From assembly GCF_900109145.1 (NCBI RefSeq), contig NZ_FNYY01000013.1:62001-126000 (forward strand): DNA of 64,000 nt, written 5' to 3'. The position numbers and the translations under genes are program-made. The notes under the pieces were generated by a model. It made no database searches. It was not told the origin of the DNA and was given only the letters and a program-made list of their open reading frames with translations. Source of the stretch: Marinovum algicola (GTDB lineage Bacteria; Pseudomonadota; Alphaproteobacteria; Rhodobacterales; Rhodobacteraceae). Below are positions 35,703-43,676 of this stretch, piece after piece. Numbering within the stretch: position 1 is the first letter of the stretch; each line of letters begins with the position of its first letter.

Positions 35703-37223
35703 ATGTTCAAGACACTTCTCGACCTCTTTGCCCGGAATTGCGACGCCAACGGCGCCACGGTGCTGTTCGAACGGCCCGGTGAGCCGGACATTTCCTTTGC
35801 CGAGGCGATGACCCAGGTCACGGCTTTTGCCGGCGTGCTGGAGGAGATCGGCGTTCAACCGGGCGACCGCGTAGCGGCGCAGGTGGACAAAAGCCCCGAA
35901 GCGGTGCTGCTGTATCTCGCCACGCTGCACCGGGGGGCGGTCTTCCTGCCGCTCAACACCGCTTATACCGGGGCTGAGATCGACTATTTCCTCGGCGATT
36001 CCGAGCCCGCGCTCTTTGTCTGCCGCCCTGAAACCCTGAGCCAGCACGCGGCTCGCGCCTCAGATCGGCTGACTGTCGAAAGCCTTGGCGGGGCAGGAGA
36101 GGGTACGCTTGCCGAACGCGCCCGCCGCGTCACACCGATCGAAACCCCGGTGGCGCGCAGCGCTGATGATCCGGCGGCGATCCTCTATACCTCTGGCACG
36201 ACCGGCCGCTCCAAGGGGGCGGTGCTGACCCATGGCAACCTGGCGTCGAATTGTGCCGCGCTACTCGATGCCTGGCACTTTACCACCGAGGATCGGCTGA
36301 TCCATGCGCTGCCGATCTTCCACACCCACGGGCTGTTCGTGGCCTGCAACATGGCGCTGGCCGCCGGGGCCACGATGATTTTCCTGACCCGCTTCGATCC
36401 TGACGAGATCATTGCGGAAATGGCGGATGCGACGGTGCTGATGGGCGTGCCGACTTTCTACACCCGGTTGCTGAAATCGCCCCGGCTGGACGCCGTGACC
36501 ACCGCCGGAATGCGGCTCTTTGTGTCCGGCTCTGCGCCGCTACTGGAAGAGGATCACCGCGCCTTTGAGCAACGCACGGGGTTTGCGATCCTCGAACGCT
36601 ACGGCATGACCGAAACCTGCATGATCGCCTCGAACCCTTATGACGGTGCGCGACGCCCCGGCGCCGTCGGGTTTCCGCTGCCGGGGGTCGAGATCCGTAT
36701 AACCGAACGCGAGACCGGTGCCGAACTGCCGCAGGGCGACATCGGCGCCATCGAGGTGCGCGGCCCGAACGTGTTCCAGGGTTACTGGCGCATGCCGGAA
36801 AAGACCGCGTCCGAGTTTCGCGCCGATGGATTCTTTATCACCGGCGACCTCGGGAGGATCGACGGTGACGGCTATCTGCGCATTGTCGGGCGCGACAAGG
36901 ATCTGGTGATCACCGGTGGCTACAACGTCTATCCCAAGGAAATCGAGGCGCTGATCGACGACCTTCCGGGAGTTTCGGAATCCGCCGTGATCGGCCTGCC
37001 GCACCCCGATTTCGGCGAAGCTGTGACCGCCATCGTTGTCCCGCGCCCCGGCGAAGCGGTCGACGAGGCAGCCCTGCAAAACGGGCTTTCCAGCGTATTG
37101 GCACGCTACAAGCAGCCCAAGCGCGTGCTTTGTATCGAGGAACTGCCCCGCAACGTCATGGGCAAGGTGCAAAAGGCCGAGCTGCGCACGCGCTACAAGG
37201 ATCTCTACCAAACGGCCAACTGA
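35703..37223 (+). CDS. matB: Malonyl-CoA synthetase (acyl-CoA synthetase, AMP-forming)
   Basis: A 506-residue ANL-superfamily ligase that activates malonate with CoA and ATP. Motifs are the P-loop YTSGTTGRSKGAVLTHGNL near residue 163, ERYGMTETCM near 299 and GDLGRIDGDGYLRIVGRDKD near 382. The hinge is followed by GGYNVYPKEIE, and the C-terminal catalytic Lys lies in LPRNVMGKVQKAELR. The GLPHPDFGEAVTAIVVP segment is typical of MatB. An ATG at 35661 would overlap the decarboxylase stop (ATGA) and add 14 residues; 35703 is preferred for its AAAGGGA site and family length. Confidence 0.93.
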   Translation: MFKTLLDLFARNCDANGATVLFERPGEPDISFAEAMTQVTAFAGVLEEIGVQPGDRVAAQVDKSPEAVLLYLATLHRGAVFLPLNTAYTGAEIDYFLGDSEPALFVCRPETLSQHAARASDRLTVESLGGAGEGTLAERARRVTPIETPVARSADDPAAILYTSGTTGRSKGAVLTHGNLASNCAALLDAWHFTTEDRLIHALPIFHTHGLFVACNMALAAGATMIFLTRFDPDEIIAEMADATVLMGVPTFYTRLLKSPRLDAVTTAGMRLFVSGSAPLLEEDHRAFEQRTGFAILERYGMTETCMIASNPYDGARRPGAVGFPLPGVEIRITERETGAELPQGDIGAIEVRGPNVFQGYWRMPEKTASEFRADGFFITGDLGRIDGDGYLRIVGRDKDLVITGGYNVYPKEIEALIDDLPGVSESAVIGLPHPDFGEAVTAIVVPRPGEAVDEAALQNGLSSVLARYKQPKRVLCIEELPRNVMGKVQKAELRTRYKDLYQTAN

Positions 37224-37283
37224 CGCGCTTTGCGCGCCGGGCCGACAGATAATTTGAAAACTCAGTCAGGGGGAGGAACCCGC

Positions 37284-38744
37284 ATGAACTCGCAACAAAA
37301 CGATATTGCCTCGCAAGCGAGCAGCACCAATGAACTGGTCGAGATGACCGCGACCGAGGTGGTTGGCCTCTTGAAAAAGGGCGAGGTCACGCCGCTTGAG
37401 CTGGTCGACGCCGCCGCCGCGCGCATCGAGGCCGTCGAGCCGCAGATCAATGCCCTGCCGATCCGTTTCTTCGACGAAGCGCGCGACGCCGCCAAGGCGT
37501 TTGCGGCGCAAAAGGACCATCCGGGCGCCGGCCGTCCCGGCTGGCTCGCCGGTCTGCCGGTCGCGGTGAAGGATTACAACGACGTCGCCGGACAGATCAC
37601 CACCTACGGCTCGCCGATCTTTGCCGAGAACCGGGTGGAAGAGTCCGACTATACCGTGGTCACGCTTGAGGAAAGCGGCGGCATCCCGATGGCGAAATCG
37701 AACGTGCCGGAGATCGCCGGTGCCAATACCTTCAACCCGGTCTTCGGCGCCACCCGCAACCCTTGGGATCTGACGCGCACTGTTGGCGGCTCGTCGGGCG
37801 GCTCGGCCTGCGCGCTTGCGACGGGCGAGGCCTGGCTTGCCACCGGCAACGACCTCGGCGGCAGCCTGCGCATTCCCGCCAGCTATTGCGGCATCGTCGG
37901 GCTGCGCCCCAGTGTGGGCCGGGTGCCGCGTGGCAAGGGGCTTTTGCCGTTCGATCCGCTCTGGGTCGAAGGTCCGATGGCCCGCAATGTGGCCGATTGT
38001 GCGCTTATGCTCGACTCGCTGGCCCATGCGCATCCTCGCGATCCGCTGGCCATTCCGCGGCCCGAAAAACCCTTTGTCCAAGCCGTGAAAAACGCAAGTC
38101 CTCCCAAGCGCGTGGCCTACAGCCCCGATCTCGGCCTGTCGCTGGTCGATCCCGAGGTGGCCGAGATTTGCCGCAAGGGCGCACAGGGATTTGCCGATAT
38201 GGGCACGACGGTCGAAGAGACCTGCCCTGATCTCGGCGGCGGCATCGACGCCTTCCAGACGCTTCGGGCGGTGCTCGTGGCCACGCTGCGCGGCGACCTG
38301 CTGGAAACCGACCGCGAGCGTGTCGCGCCGGAGATCATCTGGAACATCGAGAAGGGCCAGAACATTACCGCCGACGAGGTGCTGAGCGCCGAGCGGGTCC
38401 GCGCCCGCATCTTCCACGAAATGACCCGCTTCTTCGAGACCCACGATCTGCTGGCCTGCCCGACGGTGACCGTGCCGCCCTACAAGGTCGATCAGCGGTT
38501 CCCGACCGAGATCGGCGGTCAGACGCTGACATCCTACATCGACTGGATGTTCCTGACCTTCGTCATCACGCTGACCGGCTGCCCGGCGATCTCGATCCCC
38601 TGCGGCACGACGAAAGACGGTCTGCCCGTGGGCCTGCAACTGATCGGCAAGCCGCGCGGCGACTTCGATCTCTTGTCCTCGGCACATCTTTTGGAGGATG
38701 CGCTCGGTCTGGCCAAACAGATGCCGATCCTGCCGCGCAGCTGA
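37284..38744 (+). CDS. Amidase-signature hydrolase in the malonate operon
   Basis: A 486-residue amidase-signature enzyme. The Ser-cisSer-Lys triad is visible: Lys in GLPVAVKDYNDVAG (about residue 97), cis-Ser in VGGSSGGSACAL (about 174) and nucleophilic Ser in NDLGGSLRIPASYCG (about 198). GGGAGG precedes the start. Rhizobial malonate clusters encode malonamidase of the same superfamily, so a malonamate or malonamide substrate is a reasonable guess from position. The sequence alone does not prove it, and the length exceeds classical malonamidase E2 (about 412). Confidence 0.88.
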   Translation: MNSQQNDIASQASSTNELVEMTATEVVGLLKKGEVTPLELVDAAAARIEAVEPQINALPIRFFDEARDAAKAFAAQKDHPGAGRPGWLAGLPVAVKDYNDVAGQITTYGSPIFAENRVEESDYTVVTLEESGGIPMAKSNVPEIAGANTFNPVFGATRNPWDLTRTVGGSSGGSACALATGEAWLATGNDLGGSLRIPASYCGIVGLRPSVGRVPRGKGLLPFDPLWVEGPMARNVADCALMLDSLAHAHPRDPLAIPRPEKPFVQAVKNASPPKRVAYSPDLGLSLVDPEVAEICRKGAQGFADMGTTVEETCPDLGGGIDAFQTLRAVLVATLRGDLLETDRERVAPEIIWNIEKGQNITADEVLSAERVRARIFHEMTRFFETHDLLACPTVTVPPYKVDQRFPTEIGGQTLTSYIDWMFLTFVITLTGCPAISIPCGTTKDGLPVGLQLIGKPRGDFDLLSSAHLLEDALGLAKQMPILPRS

Positions 38745-38778
38745 GATCAATCCATCACAACGAGGGAGGAGAAACCTC

Positions 38779-40095
38779 ATGTTCAAGGGTGCAACGCGCG
38801 CGTCGGTGCGCATGGTCGAACGATATCTGCCGGACGCATTTGTTCTGGTGCTGATGCTGACACTGGTGGTCTTTGCCGCCGGGATGCTGGTCGAAGGCCA
38901 GAGCCCCATCGCAATGATGACCTACTGGGGAGAGGGGTTCTGGAACCTACTGGCGTTTTCAATGCAGATGGTGCTGATCCTCGTGACCGGTTTCGTCGTG
39001 GCCAGCACGCCGCCGTTCCGCAAGCTGTTGCGGGCGCTGGCGCGCCTGCCGCGCACGCCGGGGCAGGCCATCATTCTGGTGACACTTGTCTCGCTGGTCG
39101 CGGCCTGGATCAACTGGGGTTTCGGACTGGTGATCGGCGCTTTCTTTGCCCGTGAATTGGGCCGTCAGGTGGAAGGGCTTGACTACCGTCTTGCCATCGC
39201 CAGCGCCTACAGTGGCTTCATGATCTGGCATGGCGGCCTGTCCGGGTCGATCCCACTGGTGATCGCGACCGAGGGGCATTTTGCGCAGGAGCTGATCGGT
39301 ATCATCCCGACAAGTGAAACCCTGTTTTCGACCCTGAACCTTGGCATCCTGCTCGGGCTGCTGCTGGCGATCCCGCTGGTCAACCGCCTGATCATGCCCT
39401 CGCCGGAAGAGACCGTGACCGTCGATCCCGCGCGGCTGGCCGAGACCGAAGACGACGGCGCGGACAGCACGACCCTGGCGAATGGCATGGATGACAGTCG
39501 CCTGATTTCGATCCTCGCGGGGGGGCTTGGGCTGCTCTACGTCGCGCATTATTTCCTTGCGGCGGATGGCGGGCTGAACCTGAACATCATGAACTTCACG
39601 TTGCTCTTTGCCGGGATCTTGCTGCACGGACGTCCGACCCTGTTCCTCGCGGCGATGAAAAAGGCCATCGAAGGGGCCGGCGGCATCGTGATCCAGTTTC
39701 CCTTCTATGCGGGCATCATGGGCATGATGGTGGGGTCCGGTCTGGCGGTCACGCTGTCGAGCGGTTTCGTGGCGATCTCGACCGAACAGACCTTTCCGCT
39801 CTTTACCTTCCTGTCGGCGGGAATCGTCAATATCTTCGTGCCGTCGGGTGGCGGGCAATGGGCGGTGCAGGCCCCGATCGTTCTGGATGCGGCGGCGGCG
39901 CTTGGCGTATCTCCGGCCCGCGCAGCACTGGCCGTAGCCTGGGGCGACACCTGGACCAACCTGATCCAGCCGTTCTGGGCGCTGCCGATCCTTGCCATTG
40001 CCGGGCTCTCGGCCAAGGACATCATGGGCTTCTGCCTGATCGTCCTTGTCGTGACCGGTGTGATCATCGGCGGCGGGCTGACCTTCCTGCCGTAG
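38779..40095 (+). CDS. atoE: Short-chain fatty acid transporter, AtoE family
   Basis: A 438-residue membrane protein with about eleven hydrophobic segments. It matches AtoE (TIGR00366): ERYLPDAFVLVLMLTLVVFA near residue 14, INWGFGLVIGAFFARELGRQ near 112, AYSGFMIWHGGLSGSIPLVI near 142, and IVNIFVPSGGGQWAVQAPIV near 350. GGGAGGAG precedes the start. In this operon it probably imports the acid consumed by the MatB/MatA enzymes, either malonate itself or a short-chain acid. Confidence 0.9.
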   Translation: MFKGATRASVRMVERYLPDAFVLVLMLTLVVFAAGMLVEGQSPIAMMTYWGEGFWNLLAFSMQMVLILVTGFVVASTPPFRKLLRALARLPRTPGQAIILVTLVSLVAAWINWGFGLVIGAFFARELGRQVEGLDYRLAIASAYSGFMIWHGGLSGSIPLVIATEGHFAQELIGIIPTSETLFSTLNLGILLGLLLAIPLVNRLIMPSPEETVTVDPARLAETEDDGADSTTLANGMDDSRLISILAGGLGLLYVAHYFLAADGGLNLNIMNFTLLFAGILLHGRPTLFLAAMKKAIEGAGGIVIQFPFYAGIMGMMVGSGLAVTLSSGFVAISTEQTFPLFTFLSAGIVNIFVPSGGGQWAVQAPIVLDAAAALGVSPARAALAVAWGDTWTNLIQPFWALPILAIAGLSAKDIMGFCLIVLVVTGVIIGGGLTFLP

Positions 40096-40103
40096 CCTGC
40101 CTG

Positions 40104-40130
40104 CCGGACCGCGCGCCACGTGCGGTCCGG
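40104..40130 (+). terminator. Stem-loop after atoE
   Basis: Arms CCGGACCGC (40104-40112) and GCGGTCCGG (40122-40130) pair perfectly over nine bases with a nine-base loop, nine bases after the transporter stop. It may limit read-through into the second amidase gene. Confidence 0.55.
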
Positions 40131-40212
40131 ATATCATTGAAAAGGGCGGTGCGCATCACCAGTGTCGGCTGCGCCGTACCTTGCCTGCCCGACCACACCC
40201 GAAGAGAGCGCC

Positions 40213-41676
40213 ATGACAGACACACGCCCGTCCCTTAACAGCGATGATGTGCCCACTCCCTGCACCTGGGATGCCATGTCCCTGTCGCGCGCCATCCATG
40301 CCCGCGACATTTCGTGTTGCGAGGTCATGACCACCTATCTCGGTCATATCGAAGCGGTCAATCCTCGGGTCAACGCCATCGTCTCGTTGCGTGACGGCGA
40401 CGCCCTGTTGCACGAGGCCGATGCCCGCGACGCCGAGCTTGCGCGCGGAGTTTCGCGTGGCTGGCTGCATGGCATTCCGCAGGCGATCAAGGATCTTGCG
40501 ATGACGGCAGGGCTGCGCACCACCTTTGGCTCGCCCCTTCTGGCCGACAACGTGCCACAAACCGATTCCATCGTCGTTGAGCGGATGAAGCGCGACGGTG
40601 CCATCGTGATCGGCAAGACCAACGTGCCGGAATTCGGCCTCGGCTCTCATTCCTACAACCCTGTGTTCGGGGCCACCGGCAACGCCTATGACCCTGACCT
40701 CTGCGCCGGGGGCTCTTCGGGCGGTGCGGCCGTGGCGCTGGCGCTGCGCATGCTGCCGGTGGCCGACGGCAGTGACATGATGGGGTCGCTGCGCAACCCG
40801 GCCGCCTTCAACAATGTCTACGGGTTTCGCCCGTCGTTCGGCCGCGTCCCCTTTGGCCCGGCGCCCGAGGTTTTTGGCCAGCAACTGGTGACCGAAGGCC
40901 CCATGGCGCGCACCGTGCCCGATCTTGCCCGCCTGCTTGCCACGCAGGCCGGTGCCGATCCCCGCGTGCCCCTGTCGCTCGACGAAGATCCGGCGATGTT
41001 CACCGCGCCGCTCGACCGCGATATCAACGGGCTGCGCATTGCCTGGATGGGCGACTGGAATGGTCACTTGCCGATGGAGCCCGGCATCCTGCCGCTCTGC
41101 GAACAGGCGCTCGCAACATTCCGGGATCTGGGGGCCGAGGTTGACGCGGCATTGCCCGACTTCGATCCCGACCGGCTCTGGCGCTGCTGGCTGACCCTGC
41201 GCCATTGGGGTGTGGCGGGTAGCATCGGCGCGTTTTATGACGACCCCGAGAAGCGCGAGATGCTGAAGCCGGAAGCGCAATGGGAAGTCGAAGGCGCGCT
41301 GTCGCTCACCGGGCGCGACATTCACGCCGCCAACGTCAGCCGCACAGCCTGGCAGGCCGCGTTGACCCGCCTGCTCGAGCGCTACGACGTCGTGGCCTTG
41401 CCAACCGCGCAGGTCTTTCCCTTTGCGATCGAGCAGAGCTGGCCACAGGAGATCGCAGGGCGCGGGATGGACACCTATCACCGCTGGATGGAAGTGGTGA
41501 TCCCCGGGTCGCTGTCAGGCCATCCGGTCATTTCGATCCCGGCGGGCTTCAACACATCCGGCTTGCCGATGGGCCTGCAACTGATCGGGCGGCACAGGGG
41601 AGACCTCGACTTGCTGCGGATCGCGCGCGCCTATGAACGCGCGGCAGGCCCCGAATTTACGCGCCGGCCCTGGTAA
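40213..41676 (+). CDS. Amidase-signature hydrolase, second copy
   Basis: A 487-residue amidase-signature enzyme clearly distinct from the one at 37284. Triad residues lie in GIPQAIKDLAMTAG (Lys, about residue 94), CAGGSSGGAAVALAL (cis-Ser) and DGSDMMGSLRNPAAF (nucleophilic Ser). The substrate-side loop has EFGLGSHSYNPVFGATGN. GAGAG lies upstream of the start. It follows atoE after a stem-loop and may be transcribed separately or by read-through. Two amidases beside a malonate pathway suggest use of amides of short dicarboxylic or monocarboxylic acids. Confidence 0.87.
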   Translation: MTDTRPSLNSDDVPTPCTWDAMSLSRAIHARDISCCEVMTTYLGHIEAVNPRVNAIVSLRDGDALLHEADARDAELARGVSRGWLHGIPQAIKDLAMTAGLRTTFGSPLLADNVPQTDSIVVERMKRDGAIVIGKTNVPEFGLGSHSYNPVFGATGNAYDPDLCAGGSSGGAAVALALRMLPVADGSDMMGSLRNPAAFNNVYGFRPSFGRVPFGPAPEVFGQQLVTEGPMARTVPDLARLLATQAGADPRVPLSLDEDPAMFTAPLDRDINGLRIAWMGDWNGHLPMEPGILPLCEQALATFRDLGAEVDAALPDFDPDRLWRCWLTLRHWGVAGSIGAFYDDPEKREMLKPEAQWEVEGALSLTGRDIHAANVSRTAWQAALTRLLERYDVVALPTAQVFPFAIEQSWPQEIAGRGMDTYHRWMEVVIPGSLSGHPVISIPAGFNTSGLPMGLQLIGRHRGDLDLLRIARAYERAAGPEFTRRPW

Positions 41677-41926
41677 GTCGTCCGACCAGACAGCTCGCCA
41701 GTGGCGCGTGATCACCGATTTTCCCGAACCGACTCGTCATCAAGGGAGAACCGGTCAGATTTTCCTTGATAGTAAGGCAATTCGACCGAGGATTCAGGAA
41801 AATAAGGCCACAATCGACTTCAGTTTGGGCTTTAATTGTTTAGAACCTTGGATACCCAGCAGCCGCAATCAAGCGGCGCGGTGACACTTGGAAATGGGAC
41901 GTTCCTGAAATGGCGAGCCAAGGCTT
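41677..41926. other. Non-coding flank left of the IS1595 element
   Basis: About 250 bases with lower GC than the surrounding operons and no frame bearing family residues; with the first 84 bases of the element, 334 bases are gene-free. It does not contain the missing 5' half of the IS701 transposase found on the other side of the element. Confidence 0.5.
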
Positions 41927-41949
41927 GGCGATTGTATACTTGACAAACC
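41927..41949 (+). repeat. Left terminal inverted repeat of the IS1595 element
   Basis: Perfect 23-bp reverse complement of 44691-44713. The outer end is GGCGATTG and the inner end is GACAAACC. Confidence 0.85.
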
Positions 41950-41982
41950 CATTGTCGAATCAACCCACGGTAGTTAGCGTGG

Positions 41983-42002
41983 CTCCACATTGATTTGTGG
42001 AG
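41983..42002 (+). promoter_or_regulatory. Hairpin covering the ribosome site of the Cas2-like gene
   Basis: CTCCACA (41983-41989) pairs with TGTGGAG (41996-42002) around TTGATT. The right arm contains GGAG, the only good ribosome-binding site before the ATG at 42011, so the fold would hide it. A second small hairpin (CCACG/CGTGG, 41965-41982) lies directly upstream. Confidence 0.45.
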
Positions 42003-42010
42003 ATTCGAGA

Positions 42011-42274
42011 ATGGCGTTGTTCAGTATCACCTACGACCTTGTTGCAGAGAAAGACTATGATCGCCTGACTGATCGACTAAAGGAACTTGATACGGTCAAG
42101 GTGCAACTTTCCCATTGGCTACTGAGCGCCGACAATTCGACCATTGAGGTCAAGGACCACTTGGCGGGGTACATTGATGAAGACGACAAGCTGATGGTTA
42201 TTGAATTCAGCAAGAAGCCGGCCTTCACCAAGGCGTTCCAAGGCACCAACAACTGGCTCTCTCGGTTCTTCTAG
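42011..42274 (+). CDS. Cas2-like / SinR-family small protein
   Basis: An 87-residue protein with a Cas2/VapD-like pattern: MALFSITYDLV opens with the first strand, and its Asp matches the YD motif. It continues with EKDYDRLTDRLKELDTVKVQ, then SHWLLSADNSTIEVKDHLAG, DEDDKLMVIEFSKKPAFTKA and a final NNWLSRFF. This fits the solitary Cas2-fold proteins often annotated SinR family, not CRISPR-array Cas2, and no array is nearby. Start 42011 is preferred over 41990, which would lie inside the hairpin. It is transcribed opposite to the transposase operon inside the IS1595 element. Function (RNase, toxin or regulator) is unknown. Confidence 0.65.
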   Translation: MALFSITYDLVAEKDYDRLTDRLKELDTVKVQLSHWLLSADNSTIEVKDHLAGYIDEDDKLMVIEFSKKPAFTKAFQGTNNWLSRFF

Positions 42275-42419
42275 CCGCGATCTAGCTGGCCAACATTACC
42301 ACGCCGACCATACGGCAGGCCGTCAATGTGAACCAGAACGCCTAGGACTCGGGCCAAGGTATGTATCAGGGCGATTTTCATGGAAGATATGATATAACAT
42401 TACGAACCGTAGAGCAATA

Positions 42420-42593
42420 TCAGTCGTCCGGCTTGCCCTTCTCCGGCTTCTGCTTCGCCAGCTCCTTCAAGCGCTCGTTGAACCGCTCTTCATCGTCGTC
42501 CGTCTCTAGCTGGCGGGCGGCTTCCTTGAAGCGTTCAAGCTGGGATTTATTTCCGGGCTTTTCGGCGCTTCTTCTGGGCTTTTTGGAAGTCAA
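42420..42593 (-). CDS. Small charged protein overlapping the PIN-like toxin gene
   Basis: A 57-residue protein starting at TTG 42593 with AAGAAGGTG just upstream. It reads MTSKKPRRSAEKPGNKS, then QLERFKEAARQLETDDDEER and FNERLKELAKQKPEKGKPDD. A basic N-terminus, an amphipathic helix rich in Glu/Asp/Lys and a C-terminal charged tail are evident. Short proteins of this look recur in alphaproteobacteria and carry no assigned function. It overlaps the 3' end of the toxin gene by 47 bases in another frame, so it is probably translated from the same message. Confidence 0.6.
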   Translation of the reverse strand: MTSKKPRRSAEKPGNKSQLERFKEAARQLETDDDEERFNERLKELAKQKPEKGKPDD

Positions 42594-43005
42594 TCGTCAC
42601 CTTCTTTAGCGCCATGTCGGCTGCCTGCTTGATATTCCAATCGGGTCTATAGCATTCCCGCTGGTTCATTTCGGAGATGGTCTTCTCGATGCACGGCCAC
42701 CATAGCAGCGTGTGCGCAGCTTGGAGATGCCCCCTAGCATGACCCCACTTGCTGGGCATCTGGATAACCCTTAACCCCGTATCAAACACGGCGTTTACCT
42801 GCGGCTCGAGCGTGGTGAAGTCTTTGTCGGCAGTCAGGATAGCGTTGCCACCTTCTTCGGAAAATTTCGTTATCCAGTGCACGTCTGCATCGCCGCAATG
42901 TCCAGCCTCCCTTACCGAAGAAATCTCCCAGTTTGGACTCAGCGCAAGCTCACGTACAATCGTGATAATTTGAGGCGATACATGTTCATCACAACGGATC
43001 TTCAA
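42547..43005 (-). CDS. PIN-like (DUF5615/VapC-like) toxin of a toxin-antitoxin pair
   Basis: A 152-residue protein with the DUF5615/Mut7-C-like PIN pattern: MKIRCDEHVSPQIITIVREL with the early acidic pair, then HCGDADVHWITKFSEEGGNA and AILTADKDFTTLEP, holding the conserved aspartates of the nuclease site. A lysine/arginine-rich tail follows. Proteins of this type are predicted ribonucleases paired with DUF433 antitoxins. The TTG start overlaps the antitoxin stop by four bases (TTGA), which fixes both the start and the pairing. It is read from the transposase promoter. Confidence 0.78.
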   Translation of the reverse strand: MKIRCDEHVSPQIITIVRELALSPNWEISSVREAGHCGDADVHWITKFSEEGGNAILTADKDFTTLEPQVNAVFDTGLRVIQMPSKWGHARGHLQAAHTLLWWPCIEKTISEMNQRECYRPDWNIKQAADMALKKVTIDFQKAQKKRRKARK

Positions 43006-43676
43006 GCGGCTCTCAACTCATAGGAAACTGCTGTCTCTACTGCTTCTTCCGGCACGTCAAACCAAGCCGCGACTTTTGCTTTATGGCCTTCCGCTTGCCA
43101 TTGCCTATACAGTGTCCGGGTTGGTACAGAAGTACCCTTCACATAAGGCCGCCCAAACGCAATTCTTGGGTCGATTAGCACATCTGGAAATTCCCCTGGC
43201 CTAGGAGCCCAGAGTTTCGCCAGATACGTATTAGGATCAAACTCTACGCCTTTTTCAATAGACTGCTCGATAGTCACCCACATCTCGTGCTGACCCGTGG
43301 CCATGTCCCAAGCGCGTTCATCGCCGGTTTCTTCGGCGGACGTTGCTATCACCTTTTTCCTGTCCGTGACGTATTTAGAACTCGCCAATGCGAGCGGGTG
43401 CTGGACACTCCAATCAACCCGTGCGCGATCAGCGGCTTTCCTTAACGTCGGCATGGCAACGCCCTGATTCCGAAAGAATGCGATAAACCGCAACTCCATC
43501 AGATCGAGAAAACTGACAGCCCGGCTGCCAGTGAAGTCCCGGTCAATTACCGGGCCTTTTGCGCTATTAGGATAGCCATTAAGCCACCCTCGCAGGCTTT
43601 GCTGCGATGCTCCCAGTAGGTGCGCGGCGTCAGCTATACTGAAAAAGCCGGAAAGAAGAGGGTCATGCTTCGTCAC
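43002..43676 (-). CDS. DUF433-domain antitoxin with MerR-like N-terminus
   Basis: A 224-residue protein. Residues 12-40 (FSIADAAHLLGASQQSLRGW) form a MerR-like helix-turn-helix. The C-terminus (VLIDPRIAFGRPYVKGTSVP through EEAVETAVSYELRAA) is a DUF433 domain, itself a winged-helix fold used by antitoxins. The middle part (about 60-150) is helical and not recognised. The GTG start overlaps the transposase stop by four bases and its stop overlaps the toxin start, so transposase, antitoxin and toxin form one coupled operon. Confidence 0.78.
   Translation of the reverse strand: MTKHDPLLSGFFSIADAAHLLGASQQSLRGWLNGYPNSAKGPVIDRDFTGSRAVSFLDLMELRFIAFFRNQGVAMPTLRKAADRARVDWSVQHPLALASSKYVTDRKKVIATSAEETGDERAWDMATGQHEMWVTIEQSIEKGVEFDPNTYLAKLWAPRPGEFPDVLIDPRIAFGRPYVKGTSVPTRTLYRQWQAEGHKAKVAAWFDVPEEAVETAVSYELRAA

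Noticed and set aside
42011-42274. CRISPR-Cas locus, suggested by the Cas2-like protein
   Set aside because: No repeat array, cas1 or leader is present; the gene lies inside a transposable element.
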